A DNA stretch of 55,904 bases from Clostridium sp. cel8 (lineage in GTDB: Bacteria; Bacillota; Clostridia; Clostridiales; Clostridiaceae), in NCBI RefSeq assembly GCF_014050525.1, contig NZ_JACGAG010000016.1, forward strand, positions 1 to 55,904, in the 5' to 3' direction. Shown piece by piece: positions 27,185-36,976 of the stretch. The notes beneath the pieces are model-generated. The model saw only the letters and a list, made by a program, of their open reading frames with translations. It was not told the DNA's origin and searched no databases. Each line of letters begins with the position of its first letter. The first letter of the stretch is position 1. Made by a program: the position numbers and the translations under genes.

Positions 27185-27203
27185 AATAATGTAATACATT
27201 ATT
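27185..27203. promoter_or_regulatory. 19-bp palindrome resembling a Fur-family box
   Basis: AATAATGTAATACATTATT is a perfect 9-1-9 palindrome. It shares the ATAATG...CATTAT halves with the Fur box GATAATGATAATCATTATC. No obvious metal gene is adjacent, so the regulator is not known. Confidence 0.45.
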
Positions 27204-27305
27204 ATGCATTATATTACAATATATGCAAATTTATTAATTAGGATAAAAGGGTAGGGGATAATGTCAAAATAAGAAATGATAAAATTTTTATAATAAATTT
27301 TACTT

Positions 27306-27353
27306 ATTGTGGAAAAATATTAATTTCATAAATATGAACTTTATTTCCACAAT
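27306..27353. repeat. Nested inverted repeat
   Basis: Outer arms ATTGTGGAAA (27306-27315) and TTTCCACAAT (27344-27353) enclose an inner palindrome TTCATA-AA-TATGAA (27325-27338). It could be a protein-binding or cruciform site. Confidence 0.65.
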
Positions 27354-27519
27354 ATGGTGATAACTTAATTTCAAGTAAAATGAATTTTTAATTTTATAAA
27401 AAACCATTTTTTACTATGTAATTGATAATAATATCAATTGATAGAAATATTAGGAATTAATATAGATTTTTTTGATTTTTTTATTGAAATAAGAAGGATT
27501 TTTTACCACTTTTATCGAA

Positions 27520-27559
27520 TATATAACTTCGCTAAATACACATTTAGCGAAGTTATATA
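27520..27559. repeat. Lox-like recombination site candidate
   Basis: TATATAACTTCGCTAAA (27520-27536) is followed by the asymmetric spacer TACACA (27537-27542) and the exact reverse complement of the arm (27543-27559). It can be read as 13-8-13 (27523-27556) like loxP, whose arms also begin ATAACTTCG, or as 11-6-11 like Xer dif sites. It ends 21 bp before the ATG of a complete tyrosine recombinase. An operator for that gene is the alternative. Confidence 0.65.
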
Positions 27560-27580
27560 ATAAAAAGAGAAGGTGAGTAT

Positions 27581-28570
27581 ATGAAATACAAATTACAGAA
27601 TGTATATGATTCAAATCTTCCAAGATGTTTAAATGATTTTTTCAATTACCTTGGGACCATAAAGGGAAAATCTAAAAATACAATCAGTGGATACAAAATT
27701 GATTTAACTATGTTTTTTAAATTTTTAAAATTATATAGAGGAATGGTTTCTGAAGAATGTGATTTTAAAGATATTAATATATCAGATATAGATAATCAAT
27801 TCTTAAAGAGTATAGGATTAAATGATCTCTTTGCATACATATCTTTTGTAGAAAATTACAGAGGAAATGGCAACTATGCAAAAGCTAGAAAAGTTGCTTC
27901 TTTGAAATCATTTTTTAAATATCTTCATGGTAAGGCTAAAATTATATCTGAAAATCCGGCACTTGAACTAGAATCTCCTAAAATAGATAAAAGAAATCCT
28001 GTATATTTAACTTTAGAAGAGTCTAAATCACTACTAAAAGTTATAGATGGAAGATTTAAAGAAAGAGATTATTGCATGATAACTCTATTTTTAAATTGCG
28101 GTATGAGGCTTTCGGAATTGTGTGGAATTAATATATCAAAGATAAAAAACGACACCTTAACTGTTATAGGTAAAGGAAATAAAGAAAGAACAATTTATTT
28201 AAATAATGCATGCTTAAAATCAATTGATAGATATTTGAAAGTTAGAAACTTAGAATATGATAAAATCAAAGATAAAGATGCTTTATTTATAAGTAAAAAT
28301 TACACTAGAATAAATAAGAGATCAGTAGAACTAATATTAAAAAAATATTTGAAAAAAGCAGGTCTTGACGATAAAAAATATACTCCTCATAAATTAAGAC
28401 ACACTGCAGCTACTCTTATGTATAAATACGGAAATGTTGATATAAGAAGTCTTCAAAAAATATTAGGCCATGAAAATGTATCAACAACTCAAATATATAC
28501 TCATGTAGATGATGAAAAACTTCGTGAAGCAGTTAATTTAAACCCTCTTAGTGATGAAGATGATTTTTAA
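27581..28570 (+). CDS. Tyrosine recombinase (XerC/D-like integrase)
   Basis: This 329-residue site-specific recombinase has an N-terminal SAM-like core-binding domain (about 15-125) and a C-terminal catalytic domain. All six catalytic residues are present: Arg176 (GMRLSEL), Lys198 (GKGNKER), His270 and Arg273 (HKLRH), His297 (LGHENV) and nucleophile Tyr306. ATG 27581 follows AGAAGGTGAG. No phage or transposon genes are nearby. It stands next to a perfect inverted repeat of recombination-site form and to the lexA locus. It could be a chromosome-dimer resolvase, a specialised inversion/excision enzyme or a domesticated integrase. Confidence 0.88.
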   Translation: MKYKLQNVYDSNLPRCLNDFFNYLGTIKGKSKNTISGYKIDLTMFFKFLKLYRGMVSEECDFKDINISDIDNQFLKSIGLNDLFAYISFVENYRGNGNYAKARKVASLKSFFKYLHGKAKIISENPALELESPKIDKRNPVYLTLEESKSLLKVIDGRFKERDYCMITLFLNCGMRLSELCGINISKIKNDTLTVIGKGNKERTIYLNNACLKSIDRYLKVRNLEYDKIKDKDALFISKNYTRINKRSVELILKKYLKKAGLDDKKYTPHKLRHTAATLMYKYGNVDIRSLQKILGHENVSTTQIYTHVDDEKLREAVNLNPLSDEDDF

Positions 28571-28586
28571 AAATTTTATATCTTAG

Positions 28587-28627
28587 AAAAAAGAGCCTCT
28601 TTTAAATATTAAGGCTGGCTCTTTTCC
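28587..28627. terminator. Bidirectional terminator after the recombinase
   Basis: AAAAGAGCC (28589-28597) pairs with GGCTCTTTT (28617-28625). It separates the recombinase from the convergent Cys-rich gene and overlaps the latter's last codons. Confidence 0.8.
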
Positions 28628-29046
28628 TTTTTATTATTTTTTATTTTGATTAGTCCTGGATATTCTTCATGCATTAACTTTTTAAAATTTTCTTCATTTT
28701 GCAATACTTCTGTTAACCCATCTACATCATCTATATACTGAATTGAACCATTATCAAAAGCATCGTCACTACTTTCTTTATTACTATAATAATCTTTGCT
28801 TAATTGATATTGATTTTCAATTGAGTAATCTTCTATATACTCATTCTCGTTACCCTCTTCAACATTTGCATTCTCTTCATCTTCTATAATTTCATCTATT
28901 TTTATAGCTCTCATATCATAACCTTCCATTTCAATGCACTTACCACAATTATTACATTTTTTTGTTCTATCTAAATCACATATTTCGCATTCTCCGCAGT
29001 CATCACAAAGCTTTCCACTATCAAATATACAATATTTTCTATCCAT
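28609..29046 (-). CDS. Cys-rich acidic protein of unknown function
   Basis: A 145-residue protein that I do not recognise. The first 40 residues hold eight cysteines (Cys6, then CDDCGECEIC and CNNCGKC patterns), enough for one or two zinc or Fe-S sites. The rest is strongly acidic (many Glu, Asp, Asn) and probably disordered. ATG 29046 has AGGAGGAAATT directly upstream; a longer frame (ATG 29067) lacks such a site. Its strong promoter lies next to the LexA box of the divergent lexA gene, so SOS control is likely. Confidence 0.7.
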   Translation of the reverse strand: MDRKYCIFDSGKLCDDCGECEICDLDRTKKCNNCGKCIEMEGYDMRAIKIDEIIEDEENANVEEGNENEYIEDYSIENQYQLSKDYYSNKESSDDAFDNGSIQYIDDVDGLTEVLQNEENFKKLMHEEYPGLIKIKNNKKEKSQP

Positions 29047-29079
29047 AATTTCCTCCTGAAAGTACATAGTCTAATGACT

Positions 29080-29109
29080 AGTATAAAGCATAAAATAAAT
29101 AAATGTCAA
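29080..29109 (-). promoter_or_regulatory. Promoter of the Cys-rich gene
   Basis: On the minus strand TTGACA (29109-29104), an 18-bp spacer and TATACT (29085-29080) make a strong sigma-A promoter. Its -35 lies 5 bp from the LexA box. Confidence 0.75.
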
Positions 29110-29113
29110 CAAT

Positions 29114-29127
29114 AGAACATAAGTTTG
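29114..29127. promoter_or_regulatory. LexA (SOS) box shared by divergent promoters
   Basis: AGAACATAAGTTTG contains GAAC-N4-GTTT, matching the Gram-positive LexA core CGAACRNRYGTTYC except for outer bases and one inner base. It overlaps the lexA -35 and abuts the -35 of the opposite promoter. Confidence 0.75.
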
Positions 29128-29153
29128 ATTTACATTAATATATATGATATAAT
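29125..29153 (+). promoter_or_regulatory. lexA promoter
   Basis: TTGATT (29125-29130) and TATAAT (29148-29153) are 17 bp apart. The LexA box covers the -35, the expected autoregulatory layout. Confidence 0.8.
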
Positions 29154-29183
29154 TTCAATTAATAAGATTCGAGGAGTGTTTTT

Positions 29184-29792
29184 ATGTCAGAAAAAAAAGG
29201 AAATAGACGATTAGAAATATACAGCTTTATAAAGTCCTATATTCAAGACAAAGGATATCCACCTTCTGTTAGAGAAATATGCCTAGGTGTTGGTTTGAAA
29301 TCAACCTCAACTGTTCACATGCATTTGGAAAATCTAGAAAAAGATGGACTTATAAAAAGAGACTCAACAAAACCAAGAACAATAGAAATTATGGAAAATT
29401 CAATAAGTAAAAAAGAAATGATAAATATACCTATCATAGGTACTATATCTGCTGGTACACCTATTCTAGCAGTTGAAAACATAGAGGATACGTTTACAAT
29501 TCCAATAGATTATATAAAAAATAAAAAACAACTTTTTATGTTGAGAGTTCATGGAAATAGCATGATTGATGCAGGTATTTTAGATGGTGATTTTGCAATA
29601 ATGGAAAAGACTAATTCCGCCGAAAATGGTGAAATAATAGCTGCTCTTATTGAAAATGAAGCTACACTAAAAAGATTCTTTAAGGAAAAAGACCATATAA
29701 GACTTCAACCTGAAAATAAAACAATGGAACCAATAATAGTATCAAATTGTACTATTATTGGAAAGTTAGCAGGAATATATAGAACCTATTGA
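29184..29792 (+). CDS. lexA: SOS repressor LexA
   Basis: LexA represses DNA-damage genes and self-cleaves when stimulated by RecA. The 202-residue protein has an N-terminal winged helix (residues 1-65, [20 protein letters not shown]) and a C-terminal S24 peptidase domain: cleavage site Ala90-Gly91 in TISAGTP, nucleophile Ser126 in GNSM and general base Lys163 in ATLKRF. ATG 29184 follows GAGGAG. A LexA box overlaps its own promoter. It is monocistronic and convergent with the PLP-enzyme gene downstream, with only 17 bp between stops. Confidence 0.95.
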   Translation: MSEKKGNRRLEIYSFIKSYIQDKGYPPSVREICLGVGLKSTSTVHMHLENLEKDGLIKRDSTKPRTIEIMENSISKKEMINIPIIGTISAGTPILAVENIEDTFTIPIDYIKNKKQLFMLRVHGNSMIDAGILDGDFAIMEKTNSAENGEIIAALIENEATLKRFFKEKDHIRLQPENKTMEPIIVSNCTIIGKLAGIYRTY

Positions 29793-29809
29793 TATAAATT
29801 AAGTAAGAA

Positions 29810-31096
29810 TTATTTCATTATATCTGATAGTGCTATAAGTATTCCTGTTTTAGCATGATCAAAAGTGAGTCCCCCTTGAAGATATGCTATATATGGCTCT
29901 CTTATAGGTGCGTCTGCTGATAGTTCTATAGATGATCCTTGAATAAATGCACCTGCTGCCATTATAACTTGATCATCATATCCAGGCATATCCCATGGTT
30001 CACATTGTGCAAAAGAATCTACTGGTGAACCTTTTTGAATACCCTTACAGAATTTTATTAGTTTATCTTTATCATTGAATTTTATTGCTTGTATTATGTC
30101 CCCTCTTTTATCTTTATAATTTGGAAGTACTGAAAATCCAGCAAGTTCCATTATTCTTGAGCAAAATATAGCACCTTTTAAAGCTTCAATTGCAACATGT
30201 GGTGCAAAAAATAACCCTTGATATAACTGTCGCATTATTCCAAATGTAGAACCACATTCCCCTCCTATTCCAGGAACAGTTAATCTATAAGCAGCCTGTG
30301 TAACGTACTTATCCTTGCCTACTATGTAACCACCAGTAGGTGCTATACCTCCACCTATATTTTTAATAAGAGATCCTGCAGCAAGATCGGCTCCTACGTC
30401 TGTTGGCTCTAGAGTATCTATGAATTCACCATAACAATTATCTACAAGACATATAACATTAGGATTTATATTTTTTACAAAATCAATCATTTCTTTTATA
30501 TCAGATATTAAAAATGACTTTCTCCATCCGTATCCTGTTGATCTTTGTATATGTACTATTTTTATTGATTTATTCTTTTCTAAATGCTGCTTTATAGCTT
30601 CAAAATCTATGCTCCCATCTGATTTTAAATCTACTTGCTCATAATTTACTCCATATTCTTTAAGAGATCCTATTTTACAATCTTTATCTCCTATTCCTAT
30701 TATTCCATGAAGTGTATCATATGGTTCTCCACATATAGAAAGAAGAGTATCATTAGGTCTTAAATTTCCAAACAAAGCACATCCAAGTGCATGGGTCCCA
30801 TTTACAAAATGAGGTCTTACAATAGCACTTTCTGAATTGAATATGTCAGCATACACTTTATCTAGAGAATCTCTACCTATATCGCCATATCCATATCCTG
30901 ATGAGTTTGTAAAGTGGGATTCGCTTATTCTCTCCTTTTGCATTGCGTTTAAAACTTTAATTTGATTGTATTCTCTTATATTGTCATAATACTCAAATTG
31001 ATCTTTCACATCTTTAAGAGCTTTTTCGTAAAGTTCTATTATTTCATCTTTTATTTTATATTCACTTTTAAGTTTTTCTTTAGTTATATCTAGCAA
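29810..31096 (-). CDS. ynbB: PLP-dependent methionine gamma-lyase-family protein (YnbB type)
   Basis: A 428-residue fold-type I PLP enzyme of the YnbB/aluminium-resistance family, related to cystathionine lyases. GYGYGDIGRD, RPHFVNGTHALGCALFGNL and the PLP lysine in GSLIKNIGGGIAPTGGY are visible. The real substrate is unknown. The TTG start at 31096 follows GGGAGGTATTTATTT. In Firmicutes ynbB is commonly near hfq, miaA and mutSL, as here, where it lies just past the hfq terminator on the same strand. Despite the family name a methionine lyase activity is not shown. Confidence 0.85.
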   Translation of the reverse strand: MLDITKEKLKSEYKIKDEIIELYEKALKDVKDQFEYYDNIREYNQIKVLNAMQKERISESHFTNSSGYGYGDIGRDSLDKVYADIFNSESAIVRPHFVNGTHALGCALFGNLRPNDTLLSICGEPYDTLHGIIGIGDKDCKIGSLKEYGVNYEQVDLKSDGSIDFEAIKQHLEKNKSIKIVHIQRSTGYGWRKSFLISDIKEMIDFVKNINPNVICLVDNCYGEFIDTLEPTDVGADLAAGSLIKNIGGGIAPTGGYIVGKDKYVTQAAYRLTVPGIGGECGSTFGIMRQLYQGLFFAPHVAIEALKGAIFCSRIMELAGFSVLPNYKDKRGDIIQAIKFNDKDKLIKFCKGIQKGSPVDSFAQCEPWDMPGYDDQVIMAAGAFIQGSSIELSADAPIREPYIAYLQGGLTFDHAKTGILIALSDIMK

Positions 31097-31147
31097 AATA
31101 AATACCTCCCAATATGTAAATAATATTAATTATGTAATATCTGCACA

Positions 31148-31182
31148 CAAAAAAAGAATAGGCAATAGCCTGTTCTTTTTAT
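31148..31182 (-). terminator. Terminator after hfq
   Basis: AAAAAGAATAGGC pairs with GCCTGTTCTTTTT over a short AATA loop; both arms carry A or T runs. On the minus strand it ends the miaB-mutS-mutL-miaA-hfq transcripts and overlaps the hfq stop. Confidence 0.8.
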
Positions 31183-31421
31183 GATTCACTACTTTGAACA
31201 TTATTGAACAGAATTGGCTTTAAAGGTGTTATAGTAGAAATTGCATGCTTATATATCATCATCTGTCTACCTTCTGATTCCAATATAACTGTAAAATTAT
31301 CAAATCCTATTACATTTCCCTTAATTTGAAAACCATTAGTTAAGTGTATTGTTAAAAGAGATCTATTTTTTCTTGCTCCATTTAAAAATATGTCCTGTAG
31401 ATTGTTTATTGGCTTATTCAT
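31179..31421 (-). CDS. hfq: RNA chaperone Hfq
   Basis: This 80-residue Sm-like protein forms a hexameric ring that binds small RNAs and mRNAs. It has [21 protein letters not shown] (Sm1 region, proximal-face Gln) and the Sm2 motif YKHAISTI, with the key His of the KH motif. It has a short acidic/Ser tail only, as usual in Firmicutes. The start follows CGGAGGGTG. Location after miaA is the conserved arrangement. Confidence 0.95.
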   Translation of the reverse strand: MNKPINNLQDIFLNGARKNRSLLTIHLTNGFQIKGNVIGFDNFTVILESEGRQMMIYKHAISTITPLKPILFNNVQSSES

Positions 31422-31486
31422 AAATTTTTCACCCTCCGTAGCTTTTTATACAACTCATAACATTGATAATTATATTATACCAGTAT

Positions 31487-32434
31487 TTAACTTTTAAACA
31501 AGTTCTTCATAGAATAAAATTTAGTAACTATATATTCAACTACATCATTATCATCTCTAAAATTATCTTTGTTTACCCAATTTACCCTAGAATCTTTTCT
31601 AAACCAAGTAAGTTGTCTTTTTGCATAGTTTCTACTGCCCTTTTTAATTAGTCTTACTGCTTCGTCAAAAGATATATTACCATCAAGATAGCTTAAAATT
31701 TCTTTGTACCCTATTCCCTTCATAGACTGCATTGATGCATCATATCCCATTGATTTAAGTTTTTTAACTTCATCTACAAGACCAGAAGATATCATCATGT
31801 CCACTCTTTTATTTATTCTATCATATAATTTTTTTCTATCCATTGTAAGTACAAAATAATATACATTATAAGGTATTTTATATATATCATTTTCTCTGTT
31901 GTACTCACTTATTGTTTTACCTGTAAGTTTATACACTTCAAGAGCTCTTATTACTCTCTTCAAATCATTTGGATAAAGTCTATTATATGACTCTATATCT
32001 ATATCTTTTAATAAATTATGAACATATTCTTTCCCCTTTTTATCTGAAAGCTCTTTAAGATATTTTCTATAGTTTTTATCTGTAGCTGCTTCTGTAAAAT
32101 TATAATTAAATATGAGAGAATTTATGTAAAGTCCAGTTCCACCTACTACAATAGGAAGTTTATTTTTAGAATATATATTGTCAATACAATCTTTTGCCAT
32201 AAGTTTATATTTTGATACATTAAATACTTCCTTTGGCTCGATTATATCTATCATATAATGCTTAATTCCATTCATCTCTTCTTTAGTTATTTTAGCAGAA
32301 CCTATATTCATATATTTATATATTTGCATAGAGTCAGCTGACACTATTTCCCCATTTAACTTTTTTGCAAGTTTTATAGATATATCGGTTTTCCCAACAG
32401 CTGTAGGACCTGCAAGTATAAAAAGGTCAGTCAT
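31487..32434 (-). CDS. miaA: tRNA dimethylallyltransferase
   Basis: MiaA adds the isopentenyl group to A37 of tRNAs reading UNN codons; MiaB (nearby) then methylthiolates it. The P-loop GPTAVGKT is at the N-terminus, [17 protein letters not shown] and [10 protein letters not shown] follow. I chose ATG 32434 (315 residues) because GGAGGATAA precedes it by nine bases; the upstream ATG 32452 has no SD and lies within that site. It follows mutL closely. Confidence 0.93.
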   Translation of the reverse strand: MTDLFILAGPTAVGKTDISIKLAKKLNGEIVSADSMQIYKYMNIGSAKITKEEMNGIKHYMIDIIEPKEVFNVSKYKLMAKDCIDNIYSKNKLPIVVGGTGLYINSLIFNYNFTEAATDKNYRKYLKELSDKKGKEYVHNLLKDIDIESYNRLYPNDLKRVIRALEVYKLTGKTISEYNRENDIYKIPYNVYYFVLTMDRKKLYDRINKRVDMMISSGLVDEVKKLKSMGYDASMQSMKGIGYKEILSYLDGNISFDEAVRLIKKGSRNYAKRQLTWFRKDSRVNWVNKDNFRDDNDVVEYIVTKFYSMKNLFKS

Positions 32435-32454
32435 TTTGAATTTATCCTCCATTT

Positions 32455-34305
32455 TTATTGTATTCTTTTGAATTTTTTTTCTAAGTCAGTAAGAGAAAAT
32501 TTTATTATAGTAGGCCTTCCATGTGGACAATTGAAAGGATCCTCTATAAATCGTAATTTTTCAACAAGATCTTCCATTTCAATATGTGATAAACTATCAT
32601 GAGCCTTTATGGCAGCTTTACAAGCTTTAGTTGCTATAAGATTATATTTTACTTCCCAGGTTTTACCGGATCCTAAATTCTTTAAATTATCAAGTATATC
32701 TATAAATAGATTTTTTATATTAGGTTTTCCAAGTATTATAGGTACTTCCCTTATAGATATAGTATTATCACCAAATAATTCTATATTAAATCCAGTTTTT
32801 TTGAATAAATCCTTATTTTCAATATAACAAGAATAATCACTATTTGAAAGTTCTATAATTATTGGTGAAATTAACATCTGAGATACTACAATTTCTTTTT
32901 GAATATCATTTTTATATTTTTCAAACAATATCTTCTCATGTGCTGCATGCTGATCTATAATATATAAGGTATTTAAGGCTTCTCCTATTATATATGTGTT
33001 GTTAAATTGGCCTATTATCCTAAGTTTTGGAAATTTAGGCTCTAAATCTTTAAATTTAGTTGATTCATTTGAATTCGTAGTTGAATATTTACTATAGGTA
33101 TTAGATTCTTTTAAAGTATCTATTTCATAGTTTTTAGAAACAGGTTTTATATCAATTTGTGACTTTTGTGATTCTAGATCAATTGGAGATTCTAAATCAA
33201 TTGGTATTTGTACATCTTGTTTATCTTCAAAATTTTTATTATTGATATCACTTGAATTTTTAAGACTTTCTATATTTTCATCTAACTCATGAGTATCTAT
33301 TGTAAATGAATCCTTCAAAGTATTTCTTAGCGTTTTATGTACTGAATCAAATACAAATTTAAATATAAATCTAGGATCACTAAATTTTATTTCAGATTTT
33401 GATGGATGCACATTTACGTCTATAAATTCTGGAAATATATCTATAAATATTATGAAAAAAGGAAATTTATTTATAGTTAAAAAAGATTTAAAAGCTTTTT
33501 CTACAGCAGTAGTTATTGATTTATCTTTTATATATCGTTTATTTACAAATATGCTTTGATTATTTCTACTTCCTCTGCTAATTTCAGAATTTCCTATATA
33601 TCCATATATAGAAACTATATCACTATGCTCTTCTATAGGTATTATATTTTCATATATAGTTTTACCATAAATACACCTTATTGTATCAATAAGTTTTCCG
33701 GTGCCAAAAGTAGTGGTTGACTTTTTACCATTGTTAAAAAATTTAAAAGAAATTGAAGGATTTGCTAGAGCTAATCTGGATATTATATCTGATATATATC
33801 CAGTTTCTCTGCTCTTTGATTTTAAAAATTTTTGTCTAGCAGGTACATTAAAAAATAAATCACGCACATCTACTATTGTACCTAAATTACATGCAACATC
33901 ACAAACTTCTAGTATTTTTCCACCATTTACTGTTGCTTCTTTTCCATAATTGTTTTCTTCGATTCTACTTTTAAGTTTTAATTTTGAGATAGCTGCAATA
34001 CTTGCAAGTGCTTCTCCTCTAAATCCCATAGTATTTATTTTAAATATATCATCTATATCTTTTATTTTACTTGTTGCATGGGGTAAAAATGCTTTTTTTA
34101 TGTCATCAGGATGTATTCCATGTCCATCGTCTATAACACGGATAAGTTTTTGTCCACCTTCAAGTATTTCAATAGTTATATTTTTAGCCCCTGAATCAAT
34201 ACTATTTTCAATAAGTTCCTTTACTACTGAGGCAGGTCTTTCTATAACTTCTCCTGCTGCAATTTTATTTGTGGTTTTTGCATCAAGTAAGTTTATTCTT
34301 TTCAT
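32455..34305 (-). CDS. mutL: DNA mismatch repair protein MutL
   Basis: MutL couples mismatch recognition by MutS to strand repair. The 616-residue protein has the GHKL ATPase N-terminus ([38 protein letters not shown]) and a C-terminal dimerisation domain with DQHAAHE and the metal-binding CPHGRPT. These last motifs mark the endonuclease-active MutL class found in bacteria without MutH. The linker (about 330-420) is low-complexity, with Ser, Asn and Lys. It sits 15 bp after mutS in the same operon. Confidence 0.95.
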   Translation of the reverse strand: MKRINLLDAKTTNKIAAGEVIERPASVVKELIENSIDSGAKNITIEILEGGQKLIRVIDDGHGIHPDDIKKAFLPHATSKIKDIDDIFKINTMGFRGEALASIAAISKLKLKSRIEENNYGKEATVNGGKILEVCDVACNLGTIVDVRDLFFNVPARQKFLKSKSRETGYISDIISRLALANPSISFKFFNNGKKSTTTFGTGKLIDTIRCIYGKTIYENIIPIEEHSDIVSIYGYIGNSEISRGSRNNQSIFVNKRYIKDKSITTAVEKAFKSFLTINKFPFFIIFIDIFPEFIDVNVHPSKSEIKFSDPRFIFKFVFDSVHKTLRNTLKDSFTIDTHELDENIESLKNSSDINNKNFEDKQDVQIPIDLESPIDLESQKSQIDIKPVSKNYEIDTLKESNTYSKYSTTNSNESTKFKDLEPKFPKLRIIGQFNNTYIIGEALNTLYIIDQHAAHEKILFEKYKNDIQKEIVVSQMLISPIIIELSNSDYSCYIENKDLFKKTGFNIELFGDNTISIREVPIILGKPNIKNLFIDILDNLKNLGSGKTWEVKYNLIATKACKAAIKAHDSLSHIEMEDLVEKLRFIEDPFNCPHGRPTIIKFSLTDLEKKFKRIQ

Positions 34306-34320
34306 AATAAGTCAAACCCT

Positions 34321-36966
34321 TTATTTTAATATTGATTTTACCCTCTCTATTATATCATAAAGTTTATTAAAACCTTCCATAGGTGTCATATTTAATATAT
34401 TTATATTAGATATTTCTTTTAGTATATTTTGCTTTTCTATATCAGTAATATCCATTTGAATAGCAGAATCATTTCTTTTTTTCTCATTAGTATTATTTAC
34501 AGTATTTTTATTATTATCACTATTAAAAATAGTATTTACATCTATTCCAGTTTTTTTCATCTCAAGTTTTTTGAGAATTTCCTTTGCTCTATCTATTACA
34601 CTATTTGGCAGTCCTGCAAGTTTTGCAACTTCTATTCCATAGGACTGATCTGCGCCTCCTGGTATTATCTTTCTTAAAAATACAACTTCACCATTTAGTT
34701 CATTTACAGATACAGAATAATTTTTAACTCCTGGAATAGTTCCTTCAAGTTTTGTAAGTTCATGATAATGGGTTGCAAATAGTGTTTTACATTTTATCTT
34801 TTTATTAGTGCATATATATTCTATAACAGCCCATGCTATACTTAGTCCATCATATGTACTTGTTCCTCGCCCTACCTCATCTAATAGGACAAGACTTTTA
34901 TTTGTAGCATTTTTTAATATATTTGATACTTCCCACATTTCTACCATAAAAGTACTTTTACCAGATGCTAAATCATCTGATGCACCTATTCTTGTAAATA
35001 TTTTATCACAAATTGAAATTGAAGCGGATTTAGCAGGTACAAAGCTTCCTATTTGAGCTAGTATAACAATCAATGCCGTTTGCCTCATATATGTGGATTT
35101 ACCTGCCATGTTAGGTCCTGTTATAAGTAACATTTGATTTTCATCATTATCCAAATATGTATCATTAGATACAAAATCTCCACTTTCAAGCATTTTCTCA
35201 ACTACAGGGTGTCTTCCTTCTACTATTGAGATTTTATCTCCAGAGTTTATCTTAGGTTTACAATAATTATTTTCAAGAGCCACTGTTGCAAGTGAACTCA
35301 AACAGTCTAATTCAGAAATTATTTTTGATGTATTTTGCATTCTATCTACTTGTTTTTCAATAGATTCTCTTACTTTTACAAATTCAATATATTCCAAATT
35401 TATAAGTTTATCTTCTGCTTTTAATATTTTGTCTTCCATTTCCTTAAGCTCTGGAGTTATATATCTTTCAGAATTTGCAAGTGTCTGCTTTCTTATGTAT
35501 CTACCATCAGGTATAAGATTTAAGTTGCTTTTAGTTACTTCTATAAAATATCCGAAGACTTTATTATATCCTATTTTTAATGATCTTATTCCAGTTTCAT
35601 TTCTCTCGCTTTGTTCTAAATTTGCTATCCATTTCTTACCGTTGGATTTAATATCCTTTAATTCATCTATTTCAGCACTATATCCTTTTTTTATTAAATT
35701 TCCCTCTTTTAAAGATATAGGAGGATCATCTGGTATGGCAGTATTTATAATATCGTATATATCTTTTAATTCATCTAAATTTTTATACATGTTAGAAAGC
35801 AAATTACTTTTAAATTTAGAAAGTATAGATTTTATATCTGGTATCTTTTCTATAGAATTTTTTAAGAAAATAAGTTCCTTGGCATTTACACTTTTAGATG
35901 ATATCTTTCCAACAAGTCTTTCAATATCGTATATATTTTTAAGTGCATTTTTTAAGTCCTCATGATTAGATATATCGTTTATAAGTTCTTCTACTGCATC
36001 AAGTCTTTTATTTATTTCATTTTTGTTTATAAGCGGCCGTTCAATCCATCTCCTAAGTTGTCTTCCCCCCATAGCAGTATTTGTCTTGTCAATAACCCAT
36101 AAAAGAGAAGCTTTTTTCCTCTTTTCTCTTAAATTTTCAGTAAGTTCAAGATTCTTTCTTGAATTTATATCTATTGAAAGATAATCTACTATGTTATAAT
36201 AATTAAGTTTATTTATATGTGAAAGTGAGGTTTTTTGTGTATCAATTATATATTTCAAAAGTGAGCCACAGCACTTTATTAAAAATTCATTAAAGTTCTT
36301 ACTATCAAAATTATTAAATTGATTGCTTAAAATTTCATTAAAGTTGTAATCTGTAAAGTAGCTATTATTTAGCTTTGTAAATGAACTTTTGAAAATTTCA
36401 TCTATCTTATTATATATATTAGATGGAATATTTTCTTGAATTAATATTTCATTAGGATTGTACTTAGATATTTCATTTAGTATAGTTGATATTTCTAAAG
36501 AAGAATCTGTGCAATTGAATTCTCCAGTAGATACATCACAAAAGCTAATTGAAAACTTATTTTTCCTTTCATCTATGTAAAGACTTGCTATATAGTTATT
36601 TTTATTTTCTTCTAAAAATGAAGCATTTGTGTATGTACCTGGAGTAAGTATCTTTATAATTCCTCTTTTTACAATTCCCTTTGCGAGAGCTGGATCTTCA
36701 AGCTGCTCGCATATTGCAATTTTATGACCATTACTTATAAGTTTACTTATATATGTATCAGCTGAATGATATGGTATTCCACACATTGGGGCTCTTTCTT
36801 TAAGACCACAATCTCTTCCTGTAAGCGCTAATTCAAGTTCCTTTGAAGCAAGTTTTGCATCTTCAAAAAACATCTCATAAAAGTCACCTAACCTAAAAAA
36901 TATTATACAATCTTTATATTTTTCTTTTATATCTAAATATTGTCTCATCATAGGAGTTAATGCCAT
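34321..36966 (-). CDS. mutS: DNA mismatch repair protein MutS
   Basis: MutS (881 residues) recognises mismatches. The opening [20 protein letters not shown] leads into the mismatch-contacting Phe-x-Glu motif in [13 protein letters not shown]. Walker [10 protein letters not shown] lies near residue 616, Walker B and the [12 protein letters not shown] signature near 690-700. ATG 36966 is fixed by this conserved N-terminus and an upstream in-frame stop, yet the only good SD (AAAGGAGG, 37015-37008) is 41 nt away across an 8-bp hairpin. The gene heads mutS-mutL-miaA-hfq behind miaB. Confidence 0.96.
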   Translation of the reverse strand: MALTPMMRQYLDIKEKYKDCIIFFRLGDFYEMFFEDAKLASKELELALTGRDCGLKERAPMCGIPYHSADTYISKLISNGHKIAICEQLEDPALAKGIVKRGIIKILTPGTYTNASFLEENKNNYIASLYIDERKNKFSISFCDVSTGEFNCTDSSLEISTILNEISKYNPNEILIQENIPSNIYNKIDEIFKSSFTKLNNSYFTDYNFNEILSNQFNNFDSKNFNEFLIKCCGSLLKYIIDTQKTSLSHINKLNYYNIVDYLSIDINSRKNLELTENLREKRKKASLLWVIDKTNTAMGGRQLRRWIERPLINKNEINKRLDAVEELINDISNHEDLKNALKNIYDIERLVGKISSKSVNAKELIFLKNSIEKIPDIKSILSKFKSNLLSNMYKNLDELKDIYDIINTAIPDDPPISLKEGNLIKKGYSAEIDELKDIKSNGKKWIANLEQSERNETGIRSLKIGYNKVFGYFIEVTKSNLNLIPDGRYIRKQTLANSERYITPELKEMEDKILKAEDKLINLEYIEFVKVRESIEKQVDRMQNTSKIISELDCLSSLATVALENNYCKPKINSGDKISIVEGRHPVVEKMLESGDFVSNDTYLDNDENQMLLITGPNMAGKSTYMRQTALIVILAQIGSFVPAKSASISICDKIFTRIGASDDLASGKSTFMVEMWEVSNILKNATNKSLVLLDEVGRGTSTYDGLSIAWAVIEYICTNKKIKCKTLFATHYHELTKLEGTIPGVKNYSVSVNELNGEVVFLRKIIPGGADQSYGIEVAKLAGLPNSVIDRAKEILKKLEMKKTGIDVNTIFNSDNNKNTVNNTNEKKRNDSAIQMDITDIEKQNILKEISNINILNMTPMEGFNKLYDIIERVKSILK

Positions 36967-36976
36967 AATAAATTAT

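Larger units (their letters stand above)
26955..27580. other. 626-bp intergenic region rich in inverted repeats
   Basis: No credible coding frame lies between the divergent COG3580-type gene and the recombinase. The region holds the displaced-SD leader (26964-27006), a 19-bp palindrome (27185-27203), a nested 48-bp inverted repeat (27306-27353) and the lox-like 40-bp site (27520-27559). The rest is A/T-rich. Confidence 0.7.

Noticed and set aside
27306-27353. DnaA boxes (TTTCCACA) as part of a replication origin.
   Set aside because: Each arm differs from TTATCCACA, and no dnaA, dnaN or DUE-type cluster is near.
27520-27559. An engineered lox scar left by genetic manipulation.
   Set aside because: The arms differ from loxP, lox66, lox71 and lox72 and no marker or vector sequence is near.
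27520-27559. An intrinsic terminator.
   Set aside because: No T-tract follows; the next bases are TAATAAAAAGAGAAGG, the leader of the recombinase gene.
33950-34360. A 136-codon plus-strand frame opposite the mutL start.
   Set aside because: It is antisense to the conserved GHKL ATPase region of mutL and has no family signature; it is a frame shadow.
35429-35965. A 178-codon plus-strand frame within mutS.
   Set aside because: It is antisense to mutS, with composition typical of a reverse-complement shadow.
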